Shown one piece after another: positions 1 through 9,641 of a stretch of DNA of 64,000 nt. The stretch spans positions 5,642,001 through 5,706,000 of the forward strand of contig OZ246887.1 of the NCBI GenBank assembly GCA_965231765.1, given 5' to 3'. The notes beneath the pieces are model-generated. The model saw only the letters and a list, made by a program, of their open reading frames with translations. It ran no database searches and had not been told where the DNA came from. A program made the position numbers and the translations under genes. This DNA comes from JAAXHF01 sp963665955. Lineage in GTDB: Bacteria > Desulfobacterota > Binatia > Bin18. Each line of letters starts with the position of its first letter. The stretch's first letter is position 1.

Positions 1-15
1 TGACCGCTTGGTTTT

Positions 16-291
16 TCACTCGTGACCTAAGGTCTCCCAGTGAATTTCCCAGAAACTGGGGAGGGGGGCGGAAAATTCAAAATGTCCGCCAAAGCATTCA
101 AAGCTGGGCTGGTGGGAGAGACGCTCACGCAGCAGATGAAGATATTCTTCAAGTTCATCCTCACTGATTTGGCTGGGCTGAACAGCCTTTGGCATGCTGA
201 TATCCATCCGCTTCCGTTGGCCGCATTTTTGACAACTGATATCGACGTGCATAAACTGCTCTGGATTTGTTGACGTGGACCAGCTATTCAT
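16..291 (-). CDS. Small zinc-ribbon-like conserved hypothetical protein
   Basis: 91 residues. A Cys-x2-Cys-Gly pair near residues 20-23 and a second Cys-Phe-Gly-Gly-His cluster near residues 67-71 look like the two halves of a zinc-binding ribbon; the middle is a charged helix rich in Glu and Leu. The start lies only 36 bases from the divergent ferredoxin start, so the two probably share a promoter region. The catalytic role, if any, is unknown. The reading-frame length, the paired metal-ligand pattern and the divergent arrangement make it a likely real gene, but no function can be assigned. Confidence 0.6.
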   Translation of the reverse strand: MNSWSTSTNPEQFMHVDISCQKCGQRKRMDISMPKAVQPSQISEDELEEYLHLLRERLSHQPSFECFGGHFEFSAPLPSFWEIHWETLGHE

Positions 292-327
292 TACTGCCTA
301 TATGACTCTAAAGGAGGCTGCAAGCGC

Positions 328-678
328 ATGCCGTTAGTAACATTCGTCAAACAAGAACTGAGTATTGAGGTGCCCAAAGGAGCCAACCTGCGCGAAGTCG
401 CCCTCGAAAATAAGATCAATCTCTACGCGTTTCCGGACAATCTGCTGAATTGCCGTGGACGTGCGCTGTGTGGGACCTGCCGCATCCAGGTCAATGATTA
501 TCGCGCCCTCTCGCCGCGAACGATTGGCGATGAGAAGAAGAACGCCTGGGAAGGGAAAAGCTATCGCCTGGCCTGCCAATCCCGAGTCATGGATGACGTG
601 TCTGTTGTCACCAGCCCCCGTCGCGTCAGAGGCTGGATGGACCATCCGACCTATGAAAGCATGAAAGAAGAAGCCTGA
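328..678 (+). CDS. 2Fe-2S ferredoxin
   Basis: 116 residues. The ligand pattern Cys-x5-Cys-x2-Cys, in the segment reading CRGRALCGTC, followed about 37 residues later by a fourth Cys in RLACQSRV, is the plant/adrenodoxin-type 2Fe-2S loop. The protein should carry single electrons in the cytoplasm to a partner that is not encoded next to it. A strong ribosome-binding site (AAGGAGG, 311-317) lies 10 bases before the ATG. The C-terminal tail after the last Cys is short and charged. Start and family are clear; the redox partner is unknown. Confidence 0.88.
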   Translation: MPLVTFVKQELSIEVPKGANLREVALENKINLYAFPDNLLNCRGRALCGTCRIQVNDYRALSPRTIGDEKKNAWEGKSYRLACQSRVMDDVSVVTSPRRVRGWMDHPTYESMKEEA

Positions 679-752
679 TCCATTCAGTTCCGTCGTGTCA
701 TCTGGACTATCGAACCACCATATATTGTAGGAGGCCAGATCCTCTTGTCAAA

Positions 753-810
753 GGGGTAGCGCTTTGATAGAAAAAAACATGTTCGTGATGGCAAGCAAAG
801 CGAGAACCCC
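753..810 (+). promoter_or_regulatory. Structured 5' leader of guaB (candidate regulatory RNA)
   Basis: A long-range stem pairs GGGGT (753-757) with ACCCC (806-810) and, across a small AG/AGA internal loop, CGCTTT (760-765) with AAAGCG (797-802), enclosing a 31-base apical region with an A7 run. It lies directly upstream of a terminator-like hairpin and then guaB. I do not recognise it as a known riboswitch class. The pairing is visible; a regulatory role is inference. Confidence 0.35.
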
Positions 811-811
811 C

Positions 812-846
812 AAGCCCGTCTCCCTTCCGGTCAGATGGGCTTTTTT
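812..846 (+). terminator. Rho-independent terminator or attenuator upstream of guaB
   Basis: AAGCCCGTCT (812-821) pairs with AGATGGGCTT (833-842) through one G-U, with an 11-base loop, followed by a T6 run (841-846). It could end the ferredoxin transcript. Because it follows the leader stem at 753-810 and precedes guaB by only 53 bases, it could also be an attenuator. Confidence 0.65.
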
Positions 847-899
847 GCATGTGGAACCCGATGTGGATCGCCAGATAAATCCTTTGGAGGAGCTAGGTT

Positions 900-2378
900 A
901 TGCTACCCGCTGAGATTCCAGAAGGACTCACTTTCGATGATGTCCTACTCTTGCCTGCGGCGTCAGATTTCATGCCCAAAGATGCCGATGTTTCGACTGC
1001 ACTGACCAAACGGATCGCGCTCAATGTCCCGCTTGTGAGCGCAGCAATGGATACGGTGACGGAGTCTCGGACCTCTATCGCCATGGCCCAAGCCGGCGGA
1101 ATTGGCATTATCCACCGCAATCTGAGTATTCTGAGGCAAGCCGAGGAGGTTGGCCGGGTCAAGAAACACGAGAGTGGCATGATTGCCGATCCGATTACGG
1201 TTCGGCCTGACCAGCCTATTGCCGACGCACGGGAAATTATGGAGCGGTTTCATATTTCCGGGCTGCCAGTTACTCAGGATGGCCTGTTGGTTGGTATTTT
1301 AACCAACCGAGATCTGCGCTTTGAGAAACGGCTCAACCGTTTAGTATCGGAGGTGATGACAAAAGACCGCTTGGTGACGGCCAAACCTGGTATCAGCCTC
1401 GAAGAAGCAAAAGAGATGCTGCATCGACATCGGATTGAGAAGCTCTTAGTCGTTGATAACAAGATGCATCTCAGCGGCTTGATTACCGTCAAGGACATTG
1501 AGAAAACGAGCCAACATCCCTTAGCTTGTAAAGATTCGCTTGGTCGTCTGCGCGTTGGGGCTGCAATTGGGACTGGCGATGACACCGAAGCGCGGGTAGA
1601 GTCTCTGGTCCAAGCGGGAGCGGATGTCTTAGTGCTTGACACCGCTCATGGTCATACGACGAGTGTGGTCAATACACTCCGAATGACAAAGCAAGCTTTT
1701 CCTGAGATAGAAGTGATTGCTGGCAACGTTGCCACTGCAGAAGGAACCCGTGATCTGATTGAAGCTGGGGCAGATGGCATAAAGGTTGGCATGGGACCAG
1801 CCTCGATCTGTACCACCCGGGTGGTGTCTGGCGTGGGGGTACCGCAGTTAATGGCGATTACTGAGAGTGTTCGGGTGGCGGACAAAGCCGCGGTGCCGGT
1901 TATTTCTGATGGCGGGATTCGTTTTTCCGGCGATATGGTCAAAGCCCTTGCCACAGGCGCGCACTCGGTTATGATCGGCAGCTTGTTCGCTGGCACAGAG
2001 GAGACACCAGGCGAAACGATTCTGTACCAAGGACGGACCTATAAGCTCTACCGTGGTATGGGCTCTTTAGAAGCCATGCGCGAGCGTGAAGGCAGCCGCA
2101 ATCGCTATTTTCAGGATACCAAAGAAACTGAAGAAAATGTCAGTAAACTCGTGCCTGAAGGCATCGAAGGCCGCGTACCCTACAAAGGCGGCCTGTCCGT
2201 CATTATTGATCAGATGGTCGGCGGGCTGAAAGCTGGTATGGGCTACACGGGCTGCCGGACGCTGGCCGAGCTACGGACCAAAGCCAAATTTGTGCGTGTC
2301 ACGTCGTCCGGGCTGCGTGAGAATCATGTCCACGACGTGATTATTACCAAAGAAGCCCCGAATTATCGAATGGAGTAA
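900..2378 (+). CDS. guaB: Inosine-5'-monophosphate dehydrogenase
   Basis: 492 residues, the normal length. It oxidises IMP to XMP with NAD+, the committed step to guanine nucleotides, in the cytoplasm. The (beta/alpha)8 barrel starts with the family-typical LTFDDVLLLP. Two CBS domains occupy about residues 93-205. The active-site loop GPASICTTR carries the nucleophile Cys304, and the mobile flap region near residue 395 contains GSLEAMRERE. The ATG follows a GGAGG ribosome site by about 9 bases. guaA follows after 16 bases, so the two are an operon. Transcription may be controlled by the structured leader upstream. Confidence 0.98.
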   Translation: MLPAEIPEGLTFDDVLLLPAASDFMPKDADVSTALTKRIALNVPLVSAAMDTVTESRTSIAMAQAGGIGIIHRNLSILRQAEEVGRVKKHESGMIADPITVRPDQPIADAREIMERFHISGLPVTQDGLLVGILTNRDLRFEKRLNRLVSEVMTKDRLVTAKPGISLEEAKEMLHRHRIEKLLVVDNKMHLSGLITVKDIEKTSQHPLACKDSLGRLRVGAAIGTGDDTEARVESLVQAGADVLVLDTAHGHTTSVVNTLRMTKQAFPEIEVIAGNVATAEGTRDLIEAGADGIKVGMGPASICTTRVVSGVGVPQLMAITESVRVADKAAVPVISDGGIRFSGDMVKALATGAHSVMIGSLFAGTEETPGETILYQGRTYKLYRGMGSLEAMREREGSRNRYFQDTKETEENVSKLVPEGIEGRVPYKGGLSVIIDQMVGGLKAGMGYTGCRTLAELRTKAKFVRVTSSGLRENHVHDVIITKEAPNYRME

Positions 2379-2394
2379 TTCAGGACTTTTTCAT

Positions 2395-3921
2395 ATGATT
2401 CTTATTCTCGATTTTGGTAGTCAGTTTACCCAGCTCATTGCCCGACGGGTACGTGAGGCTGAGGTGTACTGCGAAATCCATCCGTATTCTGTGCCGCTTG
2501 AAAAAATTCAAGAACTTCAGCCAGAAGGGATTATTCTGTCGGGCGGACCAGCAAGTGTGTATGACACTGATGCACCGATGCTCGATGCTCCCGTGCTTGA
2601 TACACCAGTTCCTTTTCTCGGAATCTGCTACGGGATGGGAGTTCTGCATCAACTGGCTGGGGCGGAGATCGCTCAGGCTGAGCGGCGGGAGTTTGGCTCA
2701 GCCCAGCTGTTTGTTGATGATACGAGCGATCTGTTTGCCGATTTTTCAAGCACAGATCCGACCCAGGTATGGATGAGTCACGCTGACAAGACTGAGGCAC
2801 TGCCAGGCGGCTGGTCGGTCCTGGCTCACTCACCAAACTCGCCCGTGGCTGCCTGCCGAGATGACTCTGGGCGCTTTTTTGGTGTGCAATTTCATCCTGA
2901 AGTTGTGCACACCGATCGTGGCCGAGATATTCTCCAGAATTTTCTGTTCCGGGTGTGTGCCTGCCAGCCTGATTGGACGATGGAAGGCTTTGTGGAGCAC
3001 GAGATTGAACGCATACGTCGGCAAGTTGGCGACGGTCGAGTGGTATGCGGTATGAGTGGCGGAGTAGACTCGGCCGTGGTCGCGGCGCTCCTCAGCCAGG
3101 CTCTTGGCGACCGCTTAAGCTGTATTTTTGTTGATAACGGACTGCTGCGGCAAGGCGAGGCCGAGCGAGTTGAATGCACGTTCTCTGGTATGGGGATCAA
3201 TCTCCAATGCGTGAACGCGGCGGACCGCTTTCTTAAAAATCTGGCTGGAGTTGAAGATCCAGAACACAAGCGCCGGATTATCGGCCATACCTTCATCGAT
3301 GTCTTTGAAGAAGTTGCCAAGCCGCTGAACGTTGATTTTCTGGCCCAAGGGACGCTGTACCCGGATGTGATTGAATCGGTATCGTTCAAAGGCCCATCAG
3401 CAACGATCAAAAGCCATCACAATGTTGGTGGCTTGCCAGAGCGTATGCGGCTGGCCTTGATTGAACCGCTACGGGAATTGTTCAAAGACGAAGTCCGAGT
3501 GCTTGGCCGTGTCCTAGGATTATCTGAAGAGATCGTCAATCGGCAACCGTTTCCAGGACCAGGATTATCCATTCGGCTGCTTGGAGCAGTGGACGAGTCG
3601 CGGCTAGAACTGTTGCGCCGAGCGGATGCAATTATTGATGAAGAAGTGCGAGCAGCAGGCTTATACGACAAAATTTGGCAAACTTTTGCCGTCCTACTGC
3701 CAGTCAAAACCGTCGGAGTGATGGGTGATGCCCGAACGTATGAAAACGTGGTCGCTATCCGAGCGGTTGAAAGTGTAGACGGTATGACGGCTGATTGGGC
3801 ACGCTTGCCGTACGATTTGCTGAATACGATGTCCAATCGGATTATCAACGAAGTGCGGGGAATCAATCGAGTTGTGCTCGATATTTCCTCCAAGCCACCG
3901 GCCACGATTGAGTGGGAATGA
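2395..3921 (+). CDS. guaA: GMP synthase (glutamine-hydrolysing)
   Basis: 508 residues. It aminates XMP to GMP using glutamine and ATP, completing the pathway begun by guaB. The N-terminal class I glutamine amidotransferase shows the triad Cys78 (in LGICYGMG), His167 and Glu169 (in QFHPEV). The ATP-pyrophosphatase loop SGGVDS is at 221-226, and the C-terminal dimerisation domain ends in PPATIEWE, the usual GuaA terminus. It lies 16 bases after guaB. The dnaE ribosome-binding site begins immediately after its stop codon, suggesting linked expression. Confidence 0.98.
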   Translation: MILILDFGSQFTQLIARRVREAEVYCEIHPYSVPLEKIQELQPEGIILSGGPASVYDTDAPMLDAPVLDTPVPFLGICYGMGVLHQLAGAEIAQAERREFGSAQLFVDDTSDLFADFSSTDPTQVWMSHADKTEALPGGWSVLAHSPNSPVAACRDDSGRFFGVQFHPEVVHTDRGRDILQNFLFRVCACQPDWTMEGFVEHEIERIRRQVGDGRVVCGMSGGVDSAVVAALLSQALGDRLSCIFVDNGLLRQGEAERVECTFSGMGINLQCVNAADRFLKNLAGVEDPEHKRRIIGHTFIDVFEEVAKPLNVDFLAQGTLYPDVIESVSFKGPSATIKSHHNVGGLPERMRLALIEPLRELFKDEVRVLGRVLGLSEEIVNRQPFPGPGLSIRLLGAVDESRLELLRRADAIIDEEVRAAGLYDKIWQTFAVLLPVKTVGVMGDARTYENVVAIRAVESVDGMTADWARLPYDLLNTMSNRIINEVRGINRVVLDISSKPPATIEWE

Positions 3922-3935
3922 AGGGGGAGGGGAAG

Positions 3936-6900
3936 ATGGGATTCGTTCATCTCCATCTACATACACAATACAGCCTATTAGATGGCGCGAATAAAGTTTC
4001 GAACTTGATGCCGCAGGTGGCCAAGTTTGGCATGCCGGCTGTGGCGATGACTGACCATGGCAATATGTTCGGTGCGGTCGATTTTTACCGGACGGCGGAA
4101 CAGAATGGGGTCAAGCCAATCATTGGCTGTGAGATTTATGTTGCCCCGCAGAGCCGTTTTGACAAAAATAAGTCGGGCGCGGACAATCATGAGCATGGCG
4201 GAAATTATCATCTGACCTTGCTCGCTATGAATACGGACGGCTACCGGAATCTGTGTCGTCTGGTAACCGCTGGATATACAGAAGGTTTCTACCGAAAACC
4301 ACGGGTTGATAGGGAACTCCTGCGAGAGCTGAACGGCGGCATTATTGCTCTGTCGGGCTGTTTGAGTGGAGAGCTGGCCCAGACTATGTTTGCTGGTCGG
4401 GAGCGGACGGCCCGCGATGTTGCTGAGGAGTACGCCTCGATTTTTGACGAGCGTTTTTATATTGAGATCCAAGCCAATCACTTGGCCGAGCAAGAAAAGC
4501 TCAACCCGGCGCTGATTGAGTTAGCCCGTGAGCTGTCTTTGCCCCTCGTCGCGACGAATGATTGTCACTATCTGACGGCTGAAGATGCTGAGGCGCATGA
4601 ACTCTTGCTGTGCGTGCAGAGCGGCAAAGTCATGTCGGATGAAAAGCGCTGGCGGCTTGGCACCGATCAACTGTTCGTCAAACCTCCAGAGATTATGGAG
4701 GCCGAGTTTGCTGAGTACCCGCAGGCACTGGAAAATACGCTTGCTATTGCCAGTCGGTGTAATCTGGAACTCTCATTTGGGGATTTTAAGTTTCCGGTCT
4801 TTGAGGTTCCGCAAGAAGAGTCTCTCGAAACTTACCTGGAACGCGTCGCCTGGGAAGGGCTTGAAGAGCGCTTGCGTCTGATTCGGACCCAGGAAGAAGT
4901 CAGCCCGGAGAAAGAGCAAGAATATCGCGACCGCCTTGCCTTCGAACTCAAAGTGATTGAGGACATGGGCTTTCCTGGCTACTTCCTGATTGTTGCCGAT
5001 TTTATTGGCTACGCCAAATCACAAGGCATTCCGGTCGGTCCCGGACGCGGCTCAGCCGCAGGCAGTTTAGTCGCCTACAGCTTGCAGATTACGGACGTTG
5101 ATCCGATTCGCTATCAGCTCTTGTTTGAGCGCTTTCTCAATCTTGGCCGCAAAAGCATGCCGGATATCGATGTGGACTTTTGCTACGAGCGCCGGGATGA
5201 AGTCATTCGCTACATCAAAGAAAAATACGGTGCTGACAAAGTTGCCCAGATCATCACCTTTGGGACGCTCAAAGGCAAACAAGCCATCAAGGATGTCGGC
5301 CGGGCGCTGGAGTTTTCGTTCGGCGAAACAGATCGTATCGCTAAACTCTACCCGGCTCCAAAGCAGGGCAAAGACTTTCCGCTGGAAGCCGCACTGGAGA
5401 TGGAGCCGCGCCTGCGAGAGATCCGGGAAACAGGCGATCGGGAACAAAAGCTGTTTGGCTACTCGTTAAAGCTCGAAGGCTTGCTCAGGCATGCGTCCAA
5501 ACATGCGGCAGGGATTGTGATTTCTCCCACGTCTTTAGTCGAACATGTGCCGCTGTTTGTCGATAAAGAAGGCAGTGTCTTAACTCAGTACTCTGGGCCA
5601 GATGTTGATAGCATCGGGCTCATTAAGTTTGATTTTTTGGGCTTAAAGACCCTGACGCTACTGGCAGACACGGCCAGCCGTATCAAAAAGACCCGTGGTA
5701 TCGATATCAACCTCAGCATGCTGCCGCTCAAGGATAAACCGACTTTCCACGCCTTAATGCACGGAGATACGGTAGGCGTGTTTCAGATGGAAGGGAGTGG
5801 CATCCGCAAGCTGATTACCCAGCTGAAACCCAGCTGCTTTGAAGATATTATTGCTGTCATTGCTCTGTTCCGACCGGGACCGCTGGACAGTGGTGCAGCT
5901 GATCAGTTTATTCGCCGTAAACATGGCAAAGAGACAATTGTCTATCCGCATGCGCTCTTGGAACCGGTTTTGAAGGAAACCTACGGGGTGACGATCTATC
6001 AAGAGCAAGTCATGCAGATCGCACAGATTCTGGCCGGGTACTCGCTGAGTGATGCCGACTCGCTGCGACGGGCCATGGGCAAAAAGAAAAAAGAGGTCAT
6101 GCAGCAGGAGCGGGCCAAATTTCTGGAGGGCGCCAAGGCAAACAAGATTCAAGAAAAGACGGCCAGCGATATTTTTGATGCCATGGAAACCTTCGCTGCA
6201 TATGGCTTTAATAAGTCCCACGCCGCAGCCTACGCCTTTATCTCGTATCAAACCGCGTACGTTAAAACGCATTTCCCACAGGAATTTATGGCTGCGCTAA
6301 TGAGCCTGGAAATGGGTGACACCAGCAAGACGTATAAAAATATTGCCGAGTGTCGAGCCCAAAATATCGCCGTCCTGCCGCCTGATGTGAATGAGAGTGA
6401 TGAGGGCTTCACCGTCAGGGGAGAAACCATCCGCTTCGGACTGGGAGCAGTCAAAGGCGTGGGTTCCAAAGCTATTGATGCGATCTGCGAGGCACGTGAA
6501 GAGAGGCCGTTTGAGGACTTCTTCGACTTTTGTTTGCGCATACAAGGTACCCAGGCCAACAAGCGCGTCCTTGAGAGCTTGAGCAAGTGTGGGGCACTCG
6601 ACTCTTTTGGCATCCCACGTGCACAGCTCGTAGAGGCGATCGAAGCCATCACAAAGTGGGCCGACCGAGAAGCCAAGGGAGCAAATAGCACTCAGATGGG
6701 GCTATTCGCCTCGGGTGGCAAAGACCCGACCCGGCCAGATTTCCTGCACATTGAAGAGTGGCCTGAGCTGGACAAGTTGAACAAGGAGCGTGAAATTTTA
6801 GGCTTTTTTATTACTGGCCATCCACTCGATAGGTATGAGAGCCGCCTCCACGGCGTGGTCGCCTTGACGACTGAGACAATTAAAGGCCGACCCCATCAAG

Positions 6901-7397
6901 ACAAAGTTAGACTGGCTGGCGTGATCCAGTCGCTTCAGCTGAAAAACAGTAAAAAAGGCGACCGCTACGCAACTTTTACCCTGGAAGACAAAGCTGGCGT
7001 GGTCGAGGTGATTGTGTGGCCTGAGGCGTACCGTAGGAATGAAGAGACGATTCACGCCAGTGGACCGATCTGTTTACACGGAGCGCTTGATGTGAGCGAA
7101 GATCGGTGTCAGATCATTGCCAATGAAGTCCTGCCGCTTGATTCCGTGGCTAAGGATGAAGTCAGTCAAGTCCATATTCAAGTGCCGTCTGATGTGACCA
7201 CAAAAGAAGATCTGGTGGCCTTGCGCGAGGTGTTAACCGATCATCATGGCGTGTGTCAGGCTTTCCTCCACCTCGTACGTCCAGACCATCGAGAGACGAT
7301 TATTGCGCTGCCGAACGACCTCAATGTCGCGCCGACGCGGGCCATGTTGTCTGCGGTTGAGGGAGTGTTTGGGAGTGGGGTAGCATCGTTTCGGTAA
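3936..7397 (+). CDS. dnaE: DNA polymerase III alpha subunit
   Basis: 1153 residues from the chosen ATG at 3936, which follows a GGGGGAGGGG ribosome site. A GTG at 3912 is in frame and overlaps guaA, but would add residues absent from the family. It is the replicative DNA polymerase. The N-terminal PHP domain begins HLHLH (residues 5-9) and keeps MTDHGN and NDCHY. The catalytic acids are Asp410 and Asp412 (in PDIDVDF) and Asp566 (in KFDFLGLKT). A helix-hairpin-helix region and an OB-fold follow; the C-terminus is short. The metal-binding PHP residues look intact, unlike in E. coli DnaE. Confidence 0.97.
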   Translation: MGFVHLHLHTQYSLLDGANKVSNLMPQVAKFGMPAVAMTDHGNMFGAVDFYRTAEQNGVKPIIGCEIYVAPQSRFDKNKSGADNHEHGGNYHLTLLAMNTDGYRNLCRLVTAGYTEGFYRKPRVDRELLRELNGGIIALSGCLSGELAQTMFAGRERTARDVAEEYASIFDERFYIEIQANHLAEQEKLNPALIELARELSLPLVATNDCHYLTAEDAEAHELLLCVQSGKVMSDEKRWRLGTDQLFVKPPEIMEAEFAEYPQALENTLAIASRCNLELSFGDFKFPVFEVPQEESLETYLERVAWEGLEERLRLIRTQEEVSPEKEQEYRDRLAFELKVIEDMGFPGYFLIVADFIGYAKSQGIPVGPGRGSAAGSLVAYSLQITDVDPIRYQLLFERFLNLGRKSMPDIDVDFCYERRDEVIRYIKEKYGADKVAQIITFGTLKGKQAIKDVGRALEFSFGETDRIAKLYPAPKQGKDFPLEAALEMEPRLREIRETGDREQKLFGYSLKLEGLLRHASKHAAGIVISPTSLVEHVPLFVDKEGSVLTQYSGPDVDSIGLIKFDFLGLKTLTLLADTASRIKKTRGIDINLSMLPLKDKPTFHALMHGDTVGVFQMEGSGIRKLITQLKPSCFEDIIAVIALFRPGPLDSGAADQFIRRKHGKETIVYPHALLEPVLKETYGVTIYQEQVMQIAQILAGYSLSDADSLRRAMGKKKKEVMQQERAKFLEGAKANKIQEKTASDIFDAMETFAAYGFNKSHAAAYAFISYQTAYVKTHFPQEFMAALMSLEMGDTSKTYKNIAECRAQNIAVLPPDVNESDEGFTVRGETIRFGLGAVKGVGSKAIDAICEAREERPFEDFFDFCLRIQGTQANKRVLESLSKCGALDSFGIPRAQLVEAIEAITKWADREAKGANSTQMGLFASGGKDPTRPDFLHIEEWPELDKLNKEREILGFFITGHPLDRYESRLHGVVALTTETIKGRPHQDKVRLAGVIQSLQLKNSKKGDRYATFTLEDKAGVVEVIVWPEAYRRNEETIHASGPICLHGALDVSEDRCQIIANEVLPLDSVAKDEVSQVHIQVPSDVTTKEDLVALREVLTDHHGVCQAFLHLVRPDHRETIIALPNDLNVAPTRAMLSAVEGVFGSGVASFR

Positions 7398-7417
7398 AGA
7401 AATACTACAATCTCTCC

Positions 7418-8890
7418 ATGGGTCGGATACGCAACACCAGAGCAGATCGTCAGCGAAATAATGGCTCTATCTCCGTGCTGAGTCCTGAGCGGGCTGTCTT
7501 AGTTGGAGTCCAGAGCAGATCGCCTCACTCGCCCGACTCGTCTCAGTTGCCCCACGAGGGCGCACAGCGGTTCCATATGGCCGATTTTGCACCAGAAGAA
7601 TCACTTGAAGAGCTGGCTCGTCTGAGTGAAACAGCTGGCCTGGAGGTCACGGGGCACATTGTCCAGGTCTTACGCGACGGTATTCACCCGGCCTCGTATA
7701 TTGGGACAGGCAAGGTTGCCGAGGTCCAAGATCTCAGTGCTGCAACACAGGCCGATGTTGTTATCTTTGATGACGATCTGTCACCGGCTCAGCAGCGTAA
7801 CCTCGAACGCTCACTCAAGCTGAAAGTCATCGATCGGAGTCAGCTTATCCTTGATATCTTTGCCCAGCGTGCCCAAAGTCAAGCCGGAAAACTGCAAGTT
7901 GAGCTTGCCCAGCTCGAATATTTGCGCCCGCGTTTGACCCGCCAATGGAGCCATCTGTCTCGCCTCGGGGGTGGAGTCGGCACGCGTGGTCCGGGTGAAT
8001 CGCAGTTGGAGGTAGACCGACGGCGTATTCGTGAACGGATTGCGACACTCAAGCGGCGCCTGCAAGAGGTTGGACGGACACGTGACTTGCACCGCCAGGA
8101 ACGTGCCCGCGTGCCGTTTCCGTGTGTGGCCTTAGTTGGGTATACGAATGCCGGTAAATCGACTTTGATGAATGCCTTGACCCAGGCGCATGTCTTCGTC
8201 GAAGATAAACTGTTTGCAACGCTTGATCCAACCAGTCGGCGGCTTGATCTGCCGGGCGGACAGACCGTCCTGTTGACGGATACGGTTGGGTTTATTAATA
8301 AACTTCCCCATCAGTTGATCGATGCATTTACGAGTACCCTCGAAGAAGTCCGCAGGGCTGATATTTTGTTACACGTGATTGACGCCACACATGCTCGCTG
8401 GACGGAACAAAAGGCGGTTGTCGAGCAGGTGCTGCAAGACTTAGGAGTAGAAAAACTGCCTACGTTTACTGTTTTTAATAAGCTTGACCAATTACCGAGC
8501 GAGCCTCCAGATGATACTGATCTGGAGGCTGAGCCGGATGCAGACCCAGATCCCTATCCGTGTCCGTGGCGGATGGCTGCTGCGCAGGCAGAGCAAACAG
8601 AGACAAACGAGCAGCCGCATGTACAAGAACTGGTCTTTGGAATTTCTGCCCGCACTGGAGCTGGAACACAAGCTGTCGTGGCTGCGATAGAACGCTATCT
8701 GGAACGTGGGCGCGAGTTGGTGCGCCTTGATTTGCCTCTTGACGCGGGCCAGATTTTGGACTTTTTGCACCGCAGCGGCAAAGTTGTGGAGCAGAAATAT
8801 ACCGAGACCGCCGTCCAAGTTGCGGTTTTGGTCACGGCGAAAGTTGCTGGACAAGTCCGCAAACGACTGACTGCTGGGGACGTGTCTTGA
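7418..8890 (+). CDS. hflX: Ribosome-associated GTPase HflX
   Basis: 490 residues. HflX is a GTPase that binds and splits stalled 70S ribosomes. The N-terminal nucleotide-binding domain begins ERAVLVGV near residue 24; the glycine-rich family signature GGGVGTRGPGESQLE is followed by a coiled coil. The G domain has GYTNAGKST (G1), DTVGF (G3), NKLD (G4) and SART (G5). Between G4 and G5 there is an extra acidic, proline-rich segment of roughly 45 residues, which makes the protein longer than the E. coli form. No good ribosome site precedes the ATG. Its stop overlaps the next gene's TTG start. Confidence 0.95.
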   Translation: MGRIRNTRADRQRNNGSISVLSPERAVLVGVQSRSPHSPDSSQLPHEGAQRFHMADFAPEESLEELARLSETAGLEVTGHIVQVLRDGIHPASYIGTGKVAEVQDLSAATQADVVIFDDDLSPAQQRNLERSLKLKVIDRSQLILDIFAQRAQSQAGKLQVELAQLEYLRPRLTRQWSHLSRLGGGVGTRGPGESQLEVDRRRIRERIATLKRRLQEVGRTRDLHRQERARVPFPCVALVGYTNAGKSTLMNALTQAHVFVEDKLFATLDPTSRRLDLPGGQTVLLTDTVGFINKLPHQLIDAFTSTLEEVRRADILLHVIDATHARWTEQKAVVEQVLQDLGVEKLPTFTVFNKLDQLPSEPPDDTDLEAEPDADPDPYPCPWRMAAAQAEQTETNEQPHVQELVFGISARTGAGTQAVVAAIERYLERGRELVRLDLPLDAGQILDFLHRSGKVVEQKYTETAVQVAVLVTAKVAGQVRKRLTAGDVS

Positions 8891-9489
8891 CACACGCTGA
8901 ACTTGTGAATACGAAACCTTCCCCTCGTGTCGCTCTGCGTCTCCTGCCACATCTGATTACCTCTCTCCGCCTGGTGGCGATTCCTATTTTGCTCTTTTTC
9001 TTAGCCCACGAATGCTATACTGCGGCATTGAGCACTTTTGTGCTGGCTGGAATGACGGATTGGCTGGATGGTCAGGTGGCACGCTATGTCGGCAGCGACT
9101 CAGAGGAGTTTGGTAAGCGTTTTGACGCGATCGCTGACAAAGCTTTTGTCGGCAGTGCACTGCTGAGCTTAACCGTGATGGGCTCAGTACCAAGTTGGCT
9201 GACTGGACTTGTCCTAACCCGAGATGTCACCCTGGTGGGTGGTTTTGGCGGATTGTTCTTATGGACAGGCCAGATGATTCAGACCAGACCAACCCAGTTC
9301 GGGAAATGGGGAACCTTCTTCCTGCTGGTGACGGTCGTCCTCGCGCTTATTGAGCTACGAACCCCGAGTTGGCTGCCATCTTTTCTGATTCCGACCGTCT
9401 GGGCGGTCGCTGGGGCGACGATTAGCATCTCAGCTGGGCAGTACCTCAAGAGAGCAATTACGTGGCTGAAGGAGCAAGAGCAAGCGTGA
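8887..9489 (+). CDS. CDP-alcohol phosphatidyltransferase family protein
   Basis: 200 residues, integral membrane. The family signature D-x2-D-G-x2-A-R-x(n)-G-x3-D-x3-D is complete in DWLDGQVAR followed by GKRFDAIADK, so it should transfer a phosphatidyl group from CDP-diacylglycerol to an alcohol such as glycerol phosphate. Several hydrophobic helices flank the motif. Translation probably starts at the TTG at 8887, which overlaps the hflX stop, so it is likely coupled to hflX. PgsA-like phosphatidylglycerophosphate synthase is the most probable activity, but cardiolipin-type relatives cannot be excluded. Confidence 0.85.
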   Translation: MTHAELVNTKPSPRVALRLLPHLITSLRLVAIPILLFFLAHECYTAALSTFVLAGMTDWLDGQVARYVGSDSEEFGKRFDAIADKAFVGSALLSLTVMGSVPSWLTGLVLTRDVTLVGGFGGLFLWTGQMIQTRPTQFGKWGTFFLLVTVVLALIELRTPSWLPSFLIPTVWAVAGATISISAGQYLKRAITWLKEQEQA

Positions 9490-9641
9490 GACATATAGAT
9501 CATTGTTTTGCTGCTGGCAGTTTTGCTGCGCGCGCGCCTTGTGGACTAGATGCAGGGTTGCTATATGGGTGCTGCCCGATATACGAAGCAACCCAGAGGA
9601 AAATGGACTGATGATAGCGCGCAAGGAAGAGGGAGAGGACT

